64,000 nucleotides of DNA, from assembly GCA_040768445.1 (NCBI GenBank), contig JAXGMV010000001.1, forward strand, positions 1,736,001 through 1,800,000, written 5' to 3'. This document shows, in pieces, positions 8,190 through 17,562 of the stretch (the stretch's first letter is position 1; each line of letters starts with the position of its first letter). The notes beneath the pieces were generated by a model that was given only the letters and a program-made list of their open reading frames with translations, was not told the origin of the DNA and did no database searches. Source of the stretch: JAXGMV01 sp040768445 (GTDB lineage: Bacteria; Chloroflexota; Anaerolineae; Anaerolineales; Anaerolineaceae). Both the position numbers and the translations under genes were made by a program.

Positions 8190-9896
8190 ATGCAAATTCT
8201 ACGCATCAATATGCAAAAACAGACCTGGCAGAAGGAAGCGGTGTCAGAAGATTGGAAAAAGTTGGGGGGACGGGGATTAATTGCGAAAATCCTGCTGGAT
8301 GAGGTGCCGCCGGCCTGCGATGCGCTTGGACCATTCAATAAGCTGATCTTTGCTACCGGGTTACTGGCTGGCTGCCGCTTGTCCTCCTGTGACAGGCTCT
8401 CGGCCGGCGGCAAAAGTCCGCTGACAGACGGTGTGAAAGAGAGCAATGCCGGAGGATCAACAGCCCAACGAATGGTGGATTTGGGATTAAAAGCGATAAT
8501 CATCGAAGGACAACCCGACAGCAGCAGCTTGTGGGTTCTGCATCTCAACAGCGCAGGTGCAGCATTTGTTCCGGCATCAGAGCTGGCCGGAAAAGGTGTC
8601 TACGAGACGGCTGAATTGCTGCGGAAGACGTATGGTAAAAAAGCCGCCATGTCAATTATTGGACCTGCCGGTGAGATGCTGTTGCAGTCAGCAGGTATAT
8701 CCAACCTGGATAAGGACGGCAGACCCTCACGCATCAATGCGCGCGGCGGGTTGGGTGCCCTGATGGGATCTAAGCGTCTCAAAGCTATTGTGTTTGATCC
8801 AGCTGGCGCTGACAGCCAGCCATTATCGGATGTTGATGGTTTCAAACAAATCCAGAAACATTACACCAGGGTTACTGCTGACCATCCACAGACCAAGGTC
8901 TATGCTGAGTACGGCACCCAGGCAATGACGTCCTACTGCAATTCTGTTGGGGCACTGCCGACCAGGGGTTTTTCCAGCGGCAATTTTGACCTGGTGGACG
9001 ACATTTCAGGTGACAGTTTTCATGATTTGCTGCTGGCGCGCGGCAAACCCAGTAATACCACGCATGCCTGCATGGCAGGCTGTATCATCCGCAGCTCCAA
9101 TATCTTTGGTGATGAAAATGGCTGCGAGATTGTTGCCCCGCTGGAATATGAAACCATCGGGTTGGTTGGGTCCAATTTAGGTTTGAATAATTTTGATGAC
9201 ATTGGCAAAATCAATCACGCCGCCAATGATATTGGTGTAGACACGATTGAGCTTGGCGCCGCGCTGGGGGTGGCAGCTGAAGCCGGGTTGATGGTATTTG
9301 GTGATGGTAAACGCGCCCTGGAACTGGTTGAAGAGATCAGGGACGGGTCAGCGCTGGGTCGGGTGATTGGCAGCGGAGCAGGCATGACGGGAAAAGTGTT
9401 TGGTATCCGGCGTGTGCCGGTGGTCAAGAACCAGGCAATCTCAGCCTACGACCCGCGTGCCATCAAAGGCACCGGTGTGACCTTTGCCACCAGCCCACAG
9501 GGAGCAGACCATACCTGCGGGAATACGATCCGTGCCAAGGTGGATCATCTCAAGCCCGAGAAGCAGGTGGAGACGTCGCGGGCATCACAGTTCAACATGG
9601 CTGGCTATGACACCCTTGGTGCCTGTATGTTCACCACCTTTGGTCTTGGCGCCAACCCGGATATTGTGCTGGAGCTGATCAATAAGATATACGGCTGGAA
9701 TGTCGGAGTTGGTTATCTGCAGGAGCTTGGCAGGGAGACGATCCGCATGGAGCGGGAATTCAACCGTGCAGCCGGTTTCACTGAGAAAGATGATCGGATC
9801 CCGGAGTGGATGACGGAGGAACCACTGCCGCCGCACGGAACAGTATTTGATGTGCCGCATGAGGAATTAGATCACATATTTGACCAGGTTAGCTGA
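8190..9896 (+). CDS. Aldehyde ferredoxin oxidoreductase family protein
   Basis: A 568-residue protein of the tungsten/molybdenum pterin AOR family, which oxidises aldehydes to acids with ferredoxin. Visible family marks are GGRG near residue 27, ARGGLGALMGSK near 185, YDPRAIKGTG near 435, GADHT and DTLGAC. The usual iron-sulfur motif C-x2-C-x3-C reads T-H-A-C-M-A-G-C here, with Cys at 294 and 298 but Thr at 291 in place of the first Cys. The later Cys in DTLGAC is kept. The cluster may therefore be three-Cys or absent. The gene is 18 bp behind an omega-aminotransferase, suggesting it handles the semialdehyde that enzyme makes. Terminator at 9938-9966. Confidence 0.88.
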   Translation: MQILRINMQKQTWQKEAVSEDWKKLGGRGLIAKILLDEVPPACDALGPFNKLIFATGLLAGCRLSSCDRLSAGGKSPLTDGVKESNAGGSTAQRMVDLGLKAIIIEGQPDSSSLWVLHLNSAGAAFVPASELAGKGVYETAELLRKTYGKKAAMSIIGPAGEMLLQSAGISNLDKDGRPSRINARGGLGALMGSKRLKAIVFDPAGADSQPLSDVDGFKQIQKHYTRVTADHPQTKVYAEYGTQAMTSYCNSVGALPTRGFSSGNFDLVDDISGDSFHDLLLARGKPSNTTHACMAGCIIRSSNIFGDENGCEIVAPLEYETIGLVGSNLGLNNFDDIGKINHAANDIGVDTIELGAALGVAAEAGLMVFGDGKRALELVEEIRDGSALGRVIGSGAGMTGKVFGIRRVPVVKNQAISAYDPRAIKGTGVTFATSPQGADHTCGNTIRAKVDHLKPEKQVETSRASQFNMAGYDTLGACMFTTFGLGANPDIVLELINKIYGWNVGVGYLQELGRETIRMEREFNRAAGFTEKDDRIPEWMTEEPLPPHGTVFDVPHEELDHIFDQVS

Positions 9897-9937
9897 TGTT
9901 ATTTCCTGCAGTTTAAGACTTTCTCTGTTAAATAAAA

Positions 9938-9966
9938 CAAGCCCTTCATCTGAAATGAGGGGCTTG
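9938..9966. terminator. Bidirectional terminator between AOR and ATP-grasp genes
   Basis: A 12-bp stem CAAGCCCTTCAT / ATGAGGGGCTTG with one G-T pair and a 5-base loop. The plus strand continues AATTTTGTTT, and the minus strand continues TTTTATTT. It can end both convergent genes. Confidence 0.8.
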
Positions 9967-9986
9967 AATTTTGTTTCTGATACTTT

Positions 9987-11039
9987 TTACCCGGCGCAGC
10001 CTGCTGCCAGCGGCAGCAGTTCCGGCATCGTGATGACACTTTCGTATGTTTTACTGAAAGTGGGGGTGATGCCTACCCGTTTGCATGCCGAGAGCACAAT
10101 TTTGTTGATCATCTCAATATAGGTATAACCAGCTGCACGGGCTGAGTACACAAATGACGCCTGTTCAGGATCGGGGTATAACAGTGGCAAGGGATTGACC
10201 TCAAGAATGTACACGTTTTCCTGGCTGTCCATTCGCAAGTCCATGCGGCACAGGTCTGACAGTTCCAGCTCATACATTGCCTGGCGGGCAATCTGCTTGA
10301 TCTCATTTGTTTTTTCTTCAGAAAGGTGTGCAGGGCAAACTCGGTAAACTTCGCTGACTTCCTGCTCTTTTTGTTCATTGGAGTAGTAACCAGTTGGAGA
10401 AACAATCTCAACAATCGGCAGCACCTCATCGCCAAGGATGCTGACCGTGAATTCGCGACCGTCAATATATTCTTCGACCAGGATGGGTGATTTCAACTTT
10501 TCCCAGACCCAATTGATCTGGCGCACCAGTTCTTCCTGGTTGTGCACCTTGGCATTTTCATTGATGCCGATGGATGTACCCTCGTGTGCCGGCTTGACAA
10601 ACAAGGGGAAGTTCAGATGGTGGTCGGGCATCTGGTTGGGGTCAGTTACCAGGAAGCTGGGCGCTGTTGGCAGCCCTGCCGCCCGGAACATCTTCTTTGC
10701 CATGTGTTTGTCATGCGAGAGGGACATTCCCAGTACACCTGCACCTGTGTATGGAATTCGCAGGCTGTCCAGCACTGCCGGCATTTGCGCTTCGCGAGAA
10801 ACGCCAAAGTGGCCTTCACAGAAATTAAAAACCAGATCCGGTTTATATCGTTTGAGCGATTGCACTGATTTCACTGTGCCCGGTAAGTATCTGGTCTCGT
10901 GGCCGTATTTCTGTAAAGCTTTCATGATACTGTGAACGGTCTTGGGGTCGTCGAGGTCATCCCAATACTCATCGGAGGGAGGGTGTTGTTCACTCAGTGG
11001 CACATCTTTCTTCAAGTTGGCGAGGACGGCGATTTTCAT
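9987..11039 (-). CDS. D-alanine-D-alanine ligase-like ATP-grasp protein
   Basis: A 350-residue ATP-grasp enzyme most like D-alanine-D-alanine ligase. It has the ATP-binding segment KPAHEGTSIGI near residue 190, EEYIDGREFTVSILG, and the metal-binding C-terminal ILEVNPLPLL. The N-terminus MKIAVLANLKKD differs from classical Ddl, and there are no cell-wall neighbours. It is therefore either a divergent Ddl or an ATP-grasp dipeptide or amino-acid ligase. Cytoplasmic, single gene, ended by the shared terminator at 9938-9966. Confidence is high for the fold and medium for the reaction. Confidence 0.78.
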   Translation of the reverse strand: MKIAVLANLKKDVPLSEQHPPSDEYWDDLDDPKTVHSIMKALQKYGHETRYLPGTVKSVQSLKRYKPDLVFNFCEGHFGVSREAQMPAVLDSLRIPYTGAGVLGMSLSHDKHMAKKMFRAAGLPTAPSFLVTDPNQMPDHHLNFPLFVKPAHEGTSIGINENAKVHNQEELVRQINWVWEKLKSPILVEEYIDGREFTVSILGDEVLPIVEIVSPTGYYSNEQKEQEVSEVYRVCPAHLSEEKTNEIKQIARQAMYELELSDLCRMDLRMDSQENVYILEVNPLPLLYPDPEQASFVYSARAAGYTYIEMINKIVLSACKRVGITPTFSKTYESVITMPELLPLAAGCAG

Positions 11040-11387
11040 ACTGGTTGGTTCTACTCCTGGTTGTTTAAAGTTTGTTAAATATAAAAGCGGTGCCTGGCAC
11101 CGCTTTTGACTGACATCAACACGCGCATGCGCGCAGATCAGATCTACAGCGGTACGTCCCGTCTGGCCGAGGTGAGACGAGGTGTCGTGATCTTTGCAGT
11201 GTGTATGAGTTGGTTTTCTGTCATAATTTTATCGGGGGTATTATATCTCTTAATATGGAAAAAATGTCAAGGTATTTTGGTGGTTTTTTCTCTATGAATA
11301 TTTACTTGCACCACCTATAGAGCGAAAAATAGTGACACTTATAACATCACATATCACCATTGTGTGCCCCGGTAAATAGAATTATTC
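11040..11387. other. Gene-free stretch with one strong hairpin
   Basis: No supported gene. At 11083-11107 there is a 10-bp perfect stem AAAAGCGGTG / CACCGCTTTT with a CCTGG loop, which would work as a terminator on either strand, but no gene ends close enough to assign it. A small open frame at 11106-11297 lacks a good start codon and ribosome site. Confidence 0.6.
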
Positions 11388-12896
11388 TTATCCGCTTGGA
11401 GGTTTGTTAGGGATCTTTTTTGTAATTAACCAGGCTATAGCAAGAAGGGAAACGAGGATACCCGCGATTAGAACCCGGTTGAGGTTGAGGTTGATTTGTT
11501 GGTTATCCGGAGCGGGGGTACCCAAGAATGGTTCTGCTTGTTCGTCAGCCCCACCAGGGATGTCAAGCTGGTACTGCCACAAGGAAAAACCAGCGGTCGT
11601 ATCGCATTCAGCCAGGTACAAACGCTCTTTCTCAAAGAATGCGTAGAATCCGGCAGCAGTCTCAGATCGAGGAACGGATTCGAAGATTTTCCGCCAATTC
11701 TCGCCATCGTCAGTCAGCCACAACTGCCCCAATTTGTCCTGGTCCCACAGCATCAATGACAGGTGACCACCATAGGATGATAGTGCTGCTGACTGTATAT
11801 TCTGCCTGTTGATGCCATCAATTGTGACCTGCTGCCAGTTTATGCCATCCAACGATTTTATAACGAAGAAACCTTCTGTGAGCGAGTTGACCAGGGACGA
11901 ACCCTGTACGGACGTATTGAAACCATCACTGCTTACAGCCAGAAATATTCCATCGCCAAGCTTCTCCAGCGTGAGACTGGAAAAACGTTCCATTGATGAA
12001 TTTTGATTTTCAATCACCACTGGCTCCCAACTCAAACCATCCTTTGATCGGAATAGTTGAGCGGATAATTTTCCATCTGCTGACCAACGCGAAGCTTTAA
12101 CGATGAGCTGCCCGGCAAAGACTTCTAAAGGCTGCAGAGACTGGTTTAACGGGATATCAATGCCATCAATTGTTACCTGCTGCCAATTTTTCCCATCAAC
12201 TGACTTCCACAATTGACCGCCATCACTGGTGTTAGTCACACCGAGATATGTGTGATCCATGAAAATAACCGGTTGACGAGGTTCATTTGAGAAAGAAGTA
12301 TTGTTTGGGTTGCCCAACCCATCCAGAACAACCGGCTCAAGGTCCAGTTCATTACTTCCAGCCCAGATTTGGACACCGTTTTCATTGTTCATGCCAAGGA
12401 TCAGTTGACCTGGAAATGCATAGCCGAAAGCGTAATGATTATCACCATTAAACAATGCTTGATTGTTAAGCGTTGTGATGCCATTGGCTGAGATCACCGC
12501 TGCTTTTTGATCACCACGCCAGGTTACAGGCATAACCAGCAGACTGTCATCCACATCAATAAACTGAAACCCAAGATTATCCTGATCTTGTAACATTTCG
12601 GACTTAACCGGCTCCCAATTTCGCCCATCTACCGATCTGAATAACTCGGCACCGCCGCTTGTGAGAGCCGGTGATTCAAATGAACGACGTGTTGCCAGAT
12701 AAATCATTCCATTAAAGGTTGTGCTGTCACTGATACAGGTGTTGCGTGTATCCGTCAATCCACCATCAAATACTTTGACCCAGCCTGTTGGCAGGGGTAA
12801 GGGTGCCAGGGATGGCGGTGTTGGCGTGCTGGCTGCTGTTACCAGGCTAACCAGGATGAGAGTCCATCCAACGATGAGCCGCAGATATTTGTTCAT
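11388..12896 (-). CDS. Secreted Asp-box (BNR-like) beta-propeller protein with C-terminal anchor
   Basis: A 502-residue exported protein of unknown role. Residues 1-25 form a signal peptide (MNKYLRLIVGWTLILVSLV) and residues about 475-495 a C-terminal membrane helix followed by KKIPNK, so the body should be outside and anchored. The body carries at least five sialidase-type Asp-box repeats of the form S-x-D-G-x-x-W: SVDGRNWEPV, SVDGKNWQQV, SKDGLSWEPV, SLDGINWQQV, TDDGENWRKI. This pattern is typical of six-bladed propellers, but no sialidase active-site arginines can be recognised. I moved the start from 13043 to the ATG at 12896, right before the signal peptide; it has no ribosome site but a TATAAT seven bases upstream, possibly a leaderless message. 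Confidence 0.75.
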   Translation of the reverse strand: MNKYLRLIVGWTLILVSLVTAASTPTPPSLAPLPLPTGWVKVFDGGLTDTRNTCISDSTTFNGMIYLATRRSFESPALTSGGAELFRSVDGRNWEPVKSEMLQDQDNLGFQFIDVDDSLLVMPVTWRGDQKAAVISANGITTLNNQALFNGDNHYAFGYAFPGQLILGMNNENGVQIWAGSNELDLEPVVLDGLGNPNNTSFSNEPRQPVIFMDHTYLGVTNTSDGGQLWKSVDGKNWQQVTIDGIDIPLNQSLQPLEVFAGQLIVKASRWSADGKLSAQLFRSKDGLSWEPVVIENQNSSMERFSSLTLEKLGDGIFLAVSSDGFNTSVQGSSLVNSLTEGFFVIKSLDGINWQQVTIDGINRQNIQSAALSSYGGHLSLMLWDQDKLGQLWLTDDGENWRKIFESVPRSETAAGFYAFFEKERLYLAECDTTAGFSLWQYQLDIPGGADEQAEPFLGTPAPDNQQINLNLNRVLIAGILVSLLAIAWLITKKIPNKPPSG

Positions 12897-13136
12897 AGCG
12901 TAATTATAATGTGAGCTGAACCCTGAGTCAGTGGGTGATTGCGAGGTAGTCAGAAGACGCAGGTCTTGAATCACAGGCATTGATTTGTTATTATCAAGGT
13001 AGACATAAACACTGCAGCGGATTTTCTCCTGCAACAAATGCATGCAACATCAAGTTAAGGACCGCCACTAACTGGCGGTTTATTGTTAATTTAATGTGGT
13101 GTTTATTGGTTGGGATGTGAAAGAAAGGAGTCTGAA

Positions 13137-13382
13137 ATGGCAATAAAAAACATCTTGCCTGAAGAATTCTACCAGATCATGGATTTGCCGACCGCTAAAT
13201 TGGAGCGCATGTACATTGAGGAATACCTGCGCAGTAAAGGTCTAACGCTGGCTGATCTTAAAAAACTGCCGGCTGCTGAGGCAAGAAAACTTATGATCGA
13301 AGCATCCACCTGGGCTTCAACAAAGCTGGCAGAGGTCGAGACCAGGGCTGACTTTGTGCGTGATCTGCACGGTGAGGAATAG
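13137..13382 (+). CDS. Small hypothetical protein, 81 aa
   Basis: A small acidic, helix-rich protein I do not recognise. The ATG at 13137 has AAAGGAG about seven bases upstream, an ideal ribosome site, which supports a real gene and this start rather than the one at 13110. The sequence LTLADLKKLPAAEARKLM looks like a short helical repeat or adaptor. No membrane segment, no cysteine. A hairpin ACCGCCA / TGGCGGT lies at 13062-13080 upstream. The gene stands alone between minus-strand genes. Confidence 0.65.
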   Translation: MAIKNILPEEFYQIMDLPTAKLERMYIEEYLRSKGLTLADLKKLPAAEARKLMIEASTWASTKLAEVETRADFVRDLHGEE

Positions 13383-13465
13383 GGTCTACTTCTTTTTTGG
13401 TCGTTGTGAATATTGCCATGGATATTGGTTGAGACCAGCCAATTATCCCTTAATATAAATGCCGA

Positions 13466-14935
13466 TCAGAGTCGTTCAGCCAGACGTTTGAATTGGGTTT
13501 TCAATGCGCTGTAAAGATCCAAGAAAGCTTGATAATTTAACCGGTAGCGTTCTGCGTTATTTTCGTCTGGCTGGATGTCAACTGTTGGCTCTAACCACCG
13601 TGAAATCTGGTTGAAATTGTCAAACGTGCCACTGCCAATGCCCGCCAGGAAGGCGCACCCAAGTGCAGTGCCGCCATTGTTTGCACGCCAGCGCACAGGT
13701 AGCTGCAGCGTATCTGCCAGGATCTGGCGCCACAGGCTGCTGCGAGCGCCGCCGTCGATAGCAATCACATCAACCAGGCGTGTACCCTGCTCATCCATGA
13801 TTTCTTTCATTTGCAGGAATGAAAAAGCCACACCCTCCAACACTGCCCGGTAGAGATGCGCCCGTGTGTGATTGCTATTTAGACCTATGAATACCCCTCT
13901 TGCGTCCGGATCCCAGATAGGAGACCGCTCACCCAGCAGGTATGGAAGGAACAACAGTCCTTCAGATCCAGGTTGTACCAGACTGGCTTCTTCTTCAAGA
14001 ATATGTGGATCGTTGACATTTACCAGTCTGCAGAACCAGCTGACAGCACCACCAGCCAGCACACCGCCGGTGCTGATCAGTTCCCCATTAACAAAACGGG
14101 TATTTAACATCCTGTGATCAATTTTTGACGCGGATGGAAACATCAGGTTGCCGGCTGTGCCAAGCATCAATGCGGCTGATTGATTGTCCAGGACGCCGGC
14201 ACCCAGGCAGGCGCACAGAAAATCCGGCGCGCCAGCGATGACCGGTGTACCTGCAGGTATGTGTGTTTCATCGTGGGCTCTACGGCTTACCTGACCAATC
14301 ACCGAGGTGACAGGCAGGATGTCGGGCAGCTTGCCCATATCAAACTGCAGCATGTCACACAGGGTTTCTGACCAGCCGCCCGATTCATCTGAATAAAACG
14401 GTGTGCAGATTCCTGCGTGCCCCGGGTCTGTAATGGCAGCACCTGTGAGCTTATGAATGATGTAACCGTTAGCTTGCAGTATCTTCCAGGTTTGCCGGTA
14501 CAGCTGTGGCTCCTTCTCTTGAAACCAAAGCCATTTGAAACCGCCGAAGTAGCTGTCAAAGGTGTTAAGTCCCTGTGCTGCGGCTTGCTGGAGGTCCGCG
14601 TTTTGTTTGAACCTGTCCGCCTGGTATGCAGATCGGCGGTCCATCCAGATGATGGCTGGCCTGAGAGGCTCACCCTGTTTATTTACTGGCACGCATCCCG
14701 GCGCCTGACCGCTTAAGCAGACGGCATCAATGGGCACATTGTTTTCAGCAAGTACACGCTTACATGCCAGGCAGCAGGCACGCCACCAATCTTGAGGGGA
14801 TTGTTCAACCCAGCCTGTGTGTGGGTACGACAGCGGGTAGGACTCTACGCTGGCAGTGTGAAGGTAGCCGCTGTCATCGTACAGGGCGGCTTTCAATGAG
14901 GATGTGCCAAGGTCAATTGCCAAAAAGAAAGCCAA
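13466..14935 (-). CDS. FGGY-family carbohydrate kinase (xylulokinase-like)
   Basis: A 489-residue sugar kinase of the FGGY family, nearest to xylulokinase. It has the N-terminal phosphate loop AIDLGTSSLKAALYD, the GWVEQSPQDWW segment typical of the family near residue 42, the central MLGTAGNLM region and the C-terminal FGGY-signature-like IDGGARSSLWRQILAD. It phosphorylates a pentulose or polyol with ATP. The next gene on the strand, 55 bp on, is a GpsA-like dehydrogenase, so the pair may take a polyol to a phosphate and then oxidise it. Substrate specificity (xylulose, ribulose, erythritol, glycerol) cannot be settled by eye. Confidence 0.85.
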   Translation of the reverse strand: MAFFLAIDLGTSSLKAALYDDSGYLHTASVESYPLSYPHTGWVEQSPQDWWRACCLACKRVLAENNVPIDAVCLSGQAPGCVPVNKQGEPLRPAIIWMDRRSAYQADRFKQNADLQQAAAQGLNTFDSYFGGFKWLWFQEKEPQLYRQTWKILQANGYIIHKLTGAAITDPGHAGICTPFYSDESGGWSETLCDMLQFDMGKLPDILPVTSVIGQVSRRAHDETHIPAGTPVIAGAPDFLCACLGAGVLDNQSAALMLGTAGNLMFPSASKIDHRMLNTRFVNGELISTGGVLAGGAVSWFCRLVNVNDPHILEEEASLVQPGSEGLLFLPYLLGERSPIWDPDARGVFIGLNSNHTRAHLYRAVLEGVAFSFLQMKEIMDEQGTRLVDVIAIDGGARSSLWRQILADTLQLPVRWRANNGGTALGCAFLAGIGSGTFDNFNQISRWLEPTVDIQPDENNAERYRLNYQAFLDLYSALKTQFKRLAERL

Positions 14936-14990
14936 GATTGTCTCCTAGGCAGCCCCGCAGGCGGGCATTTTGTTCATACTGATCGTGCCA

Positions 14991-16049
14991 TCAGGCAGAG
15001 CGGCCTGTAAATAACTTCTCCCAGGGGAAATCACCCGGTTGTTGATCCTGCATCACGTGGTAGAGATGATCCATCAGGGGAAAATTGGCTTTGCTCATGC
15101 CGGTATTCTTTTCAATCTTTTCCAGGGCACCGCCGATGAGGTTGATAATTTCAATACTTTCCAGTGTGACACCTGACATTTGCTCACGTGCCGCACTGGC
15201 TGACAGTCCTGATCCAATTAACCGGCCGTACTGACGCGTTCGTCCGCCGAAAACGGTGACAAATAGATCGCCAGCACCGGGCAGCCAGGTGGGTTGACTG
15301 TGGTCATCGCCTAATGCTTCAATCAGCAGGCGCATCTCGTGGATGCTCTGGGCAAACAGGGCGGCCTGCGGGTTGTAGAGGTTCGCCAGCCCATCAGGTC
15401 CGAGCTGGTCAAACTGACCGATTACCATACCAATACCCATTGCATAGCCGTTTTTCAACGCCGCACAGATTTCCACCGCCCTGACAGCAGTTGAGGTATG
15501 AATATGGTAATAAGGTGTTGTCAACATGCCAATCAGGTGCTGCAAAATTGCCGCATCATGACCTGTAAACACCACACTGGTCTGACGGCGTGATGCCAGT
15601 TCGTGGGCAATACACGGGCCGGCAATGGCATTGAACGATACCTGCCCAAATGGTTGTGTTTCAAGCCGGGCAGACATGTAATCAGGGAAAGCTTGCACTT
15701 GCCCACCAGCGGTTATGTGCAGCCCTTTTGTAACCATGAGCACCGGAACACCTGGCCTCAGATGCGGGTTGATATTTTCGATGAACCACTCGACGCCAAA
15801 ACTGCTGACACCGCTGATGATTAGATCTGCGTCTGCAAGCAGGTCGTGAGGGTTGTGGAATTGGTGGGCATCCACACCTGGTGGGACATCACGCTGGAGC
15901 TTTGGGTGCATGCGACTGTGTTGTATGCTGTCAATAATTTCAAAATCCAGCGGTGTACCTACAAGCTTGATTTGGTGATGGTTGTCTGATAAGGGCCAGC
16001 ACATGGCTGTGCCCATCATGCCCGCGCCAATTATCACAACGTTTGCCAT
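14991..16049 (-). CDS. NAD(P)-dependent glycerol-3-phosphate dehydrogenase-like protein
   Basis: A 352-residue GpsA-type dehydrogenase. It opens with the Rossmann motif VVIIGAGMMGTAM (the family usually has GxGxWG), has the MVTKGL segment near residue 100, AGPCIAHEL near 148 and the lysine-containing ALKNGYAMGIGM that serves catalysis in the family. Known members interconvert dihydroxyacetone phosphate and glycerol 3-phosphate for lipid synthesis. Its place beside an FGGY kinase rather than lipid genes leaves open a role with another polyol phosphate. Transcribed ahead of the kinase on the minus strand. Confidence 0.83.
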   Translation of the reverse strand: MANVVIIGAGMMGTAMCWPLSDNHHQIKLVGTPLDFEIIDSIQHSRMHPKLQRDVPPGVDAHQFHNPHDLLADADLIISGVSSFGVEWFIENINPHLRPGVPVLMVTKGLHITAGGQVQAFPDYMSARLETQPFGQVSFNAIAGPCIAHELASRRQTSVVFTGHDAAILQHLIGMLTTPYYHIHTSTAVRAVEICAALKNGYAMGIGMVIGQFDQLGPDGLANLYNPQAALFAQSIHEMRLLIEALGDDHSQPTWLPGAGDLFVTVFGGRTRQYGRLIGSGLSASAAREQMSGVTLESIEIINLIGGALEKIEKNTGMSKANFPLMDHLYHVMQDQQPGDFPWEKLFTGRSA

Positions 16050-16090
16050 ACGGTTATTTACCTTCTTTACTGTTAAAAACTATACCTGGA

Positions 16091-16498
16091 CTAAGCATCC
16101 TGCCAGAATTCAATAGATTCGCCGTTTGGTCCCAGGATGAACGCACCGGTTCCTGGCAGGACGGTGCTGTCCTTAGGTTCTGACGTAATCACAACCCCGG
16201 CTGCACGCAGTCGCTCGATTGTGCCGCGAACGTCAGCCACGCTCAGTGCAAAATGTACCAGTGTGTGACCCTTGATTGACTCTGCAGTAATCCCTTCAAT
16301 CGGTCCCTGCAGTTCAAGGGTTGAGTTGTCACCGGTTGAGACCATGGCGTAGGTGCGTTCTCCTACCGGGAAGCGGGAGACTTCTTTTAGCCCAAGCAAT
16401 CCACAGTAGAACTGCAGTGATTCTTCCAGGTTATTCGTAAGAATTGAGATGTGATTGAAACCCAGTATTTCGGTAAGCGGTTGTTCAGGAGTCTTCAT
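16091..16498 (-). CDS. VOC family protein (glyoxalase/bleomycin-resistance fold)
   Basis: A 135-residue single vicinal-oxygen-chelate domain. HISILTNNLEESLQFY and LELQGPIEG are typical of glyoxalase I-like proteins and methylmalonyl-CoA epimerase-like relatives, with a C-terminal GPNGESIEFW that should supply a metal-binding Glu. The ATG at 16498 has AAAGGA upstream, better than the longer frame, which would overlap adenosine deaminase. It follows adenosine deaminase closely on the same strand. Substrate unknown. Confidence 0.8.
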   Translation of the reverse strand: MKTPEQPLTEILGFNHISILTNNLEESLQFYCGLLGLKEVSRFPVGERTYAMVSTGDNSTLELQGPIEGITAESIKGHTLVHFALSVADVRGTIERLRAAGVVITSEPKDSTVLPGTGAFILGPNGESIEFWQDA

Positions 16499-16533
16499 GT
16501 GTTTTCCTTTTGATATTTGGGATGGTGTGATTT

Positions 16534-17562
16534 TCAAGAATTCTCTACCTGCCAGCAAGGATGGCTATTTACCCGTGCCAGCAGTACTTGCTTGTCTTCG
16601 TCGTCAAGCCAGGCTGATTTGACAGCATTGGTGATTACCTGTTGAATATCCTGTACCGTGAAATCGTGCTGTGTCATCAACATCTGATACTCTTCAGCCA
16701 AACTGTTATTGAACATTTTTGGATCATCCGTGTTGATGGTTACCAGTAAGCCTGACTCAAAGAACTGTTTGACCGGGTGCAGGTTGTATTGTGCCACTAC
16801 ACCGGTGCTAACATTGGAGAGCGGGCACATCTCAAGTGGAACTTGCTTTTCCTTGAGATAGGTGATTAACTTCGGGTCATCACCGGCACGCGCAGCATGA
16901 CCGATGCGTTCAGCTCCGAGAGCCTGCAGCGCACCCCAGATGCTGGACGCACCGGCTGCTTCACCGGCGTGTGCCGTGGTATGCAGACCAAGTTCTCGTG
17001 CCCTGCTGAAGATGGCGGCGAACGGCTCCGGCGGGAATTCATGCTCGGGACCGCCAAGGCCGACACCGATAACGCCAAAGTCTTTCATCTCAGCGACTTC
17101 CTCAAGGATTTCCAGCGATTTTGCCGGGTGATTCATACGGACTAAATCCGGGATCAGTTTGATCTCAACGCCCTCAACCATTTGCAAGCCTTTATAGATT
17201 GCTTCAGTCAGACCAGAGGGGGTTAAGCCATGCCTGGCATAATCACTGGGCGAGAAGAATGTCTCGGCGTAAAGAATATTTTGGCGTTTGAGGTCCTGAG
17301 CGACTGCTTCGGCAATCAGTGTGAAGTCTTCATATTCACGGTGGTACTCAGCTTTCCATAGCCAGGTCTCAATAAAATGTGGAAAGTCGATAAATGTAAA
17401 GCGCTCATGCAGCGATTGCATATCAGGTACTTCGCTGCTGCCGCCGTATTTGCGTATCAGTTCGTATAGGGGAGGAAGGGGTATGGCGCCTTCAAGGTGC
17501 AGGTGCAGTTCAACTTTTGGTACAGCTTCAGTCCAAAGATACACATTTTCTGGAAGTTCCAT
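16534..17562 (-). CDS. add: Adenosine deaminase
   Basis: A 342-residue zinc hydrolase converting adenosine (or adenine) to inosine (or hypoxanthine) in purine salvage. All metal and catalytic motifs are present: VELHLHLEGA (HxH) near residue 18, HAGEAAGASS with the catalytic Glu, RIGHAAR, SNVSTG and the NTDDPKMF aspartates. ATG at 17562 has GAGGG five bases upstream and is preferred to the TTG at 17574. Length is normal. Likely cotranscribed with the VOC gene downstream. An adenine deaminase specificity is possible; the fold and chemistry are firm. Confidence 0.92.
   Translation of the reverse strand: MELPENVYLWTEAVPKVELHLHLEGAIPLPPLYELIRKYGGSSEVPDMQSLHERFTFIDFPHFIETWLWKAEYHREYEDFTLIAEAVAQDLKRQNILYAETFFSPSDYARHGLTPSGLTEAIYKGLQMVEGVEIKLIPDLVRMNHPAKSLEILEEVAEMKDFGVIGVGLGGPEHEFPPEPFAAIFSRARELGLHTTAHAGEAAGASSIWGALQALGAERIGHAARAGDDPKLITYLKEKQVPLEMCPLSNVSTGVVAQYNLHPVKQFFESGLLVTINTDDPKMFNNSLAEEYQMLMTQHDFTVQDIQQVITNAVKSAWLDDEDKQVLLARVNSHPCWQVENS

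Noticed and set aside
11106..11297. 63-aa frame with a hydrophobic stretch
   Set aside because: TTG start, no ribosome site, no homology recognised; recorded as gene-free.
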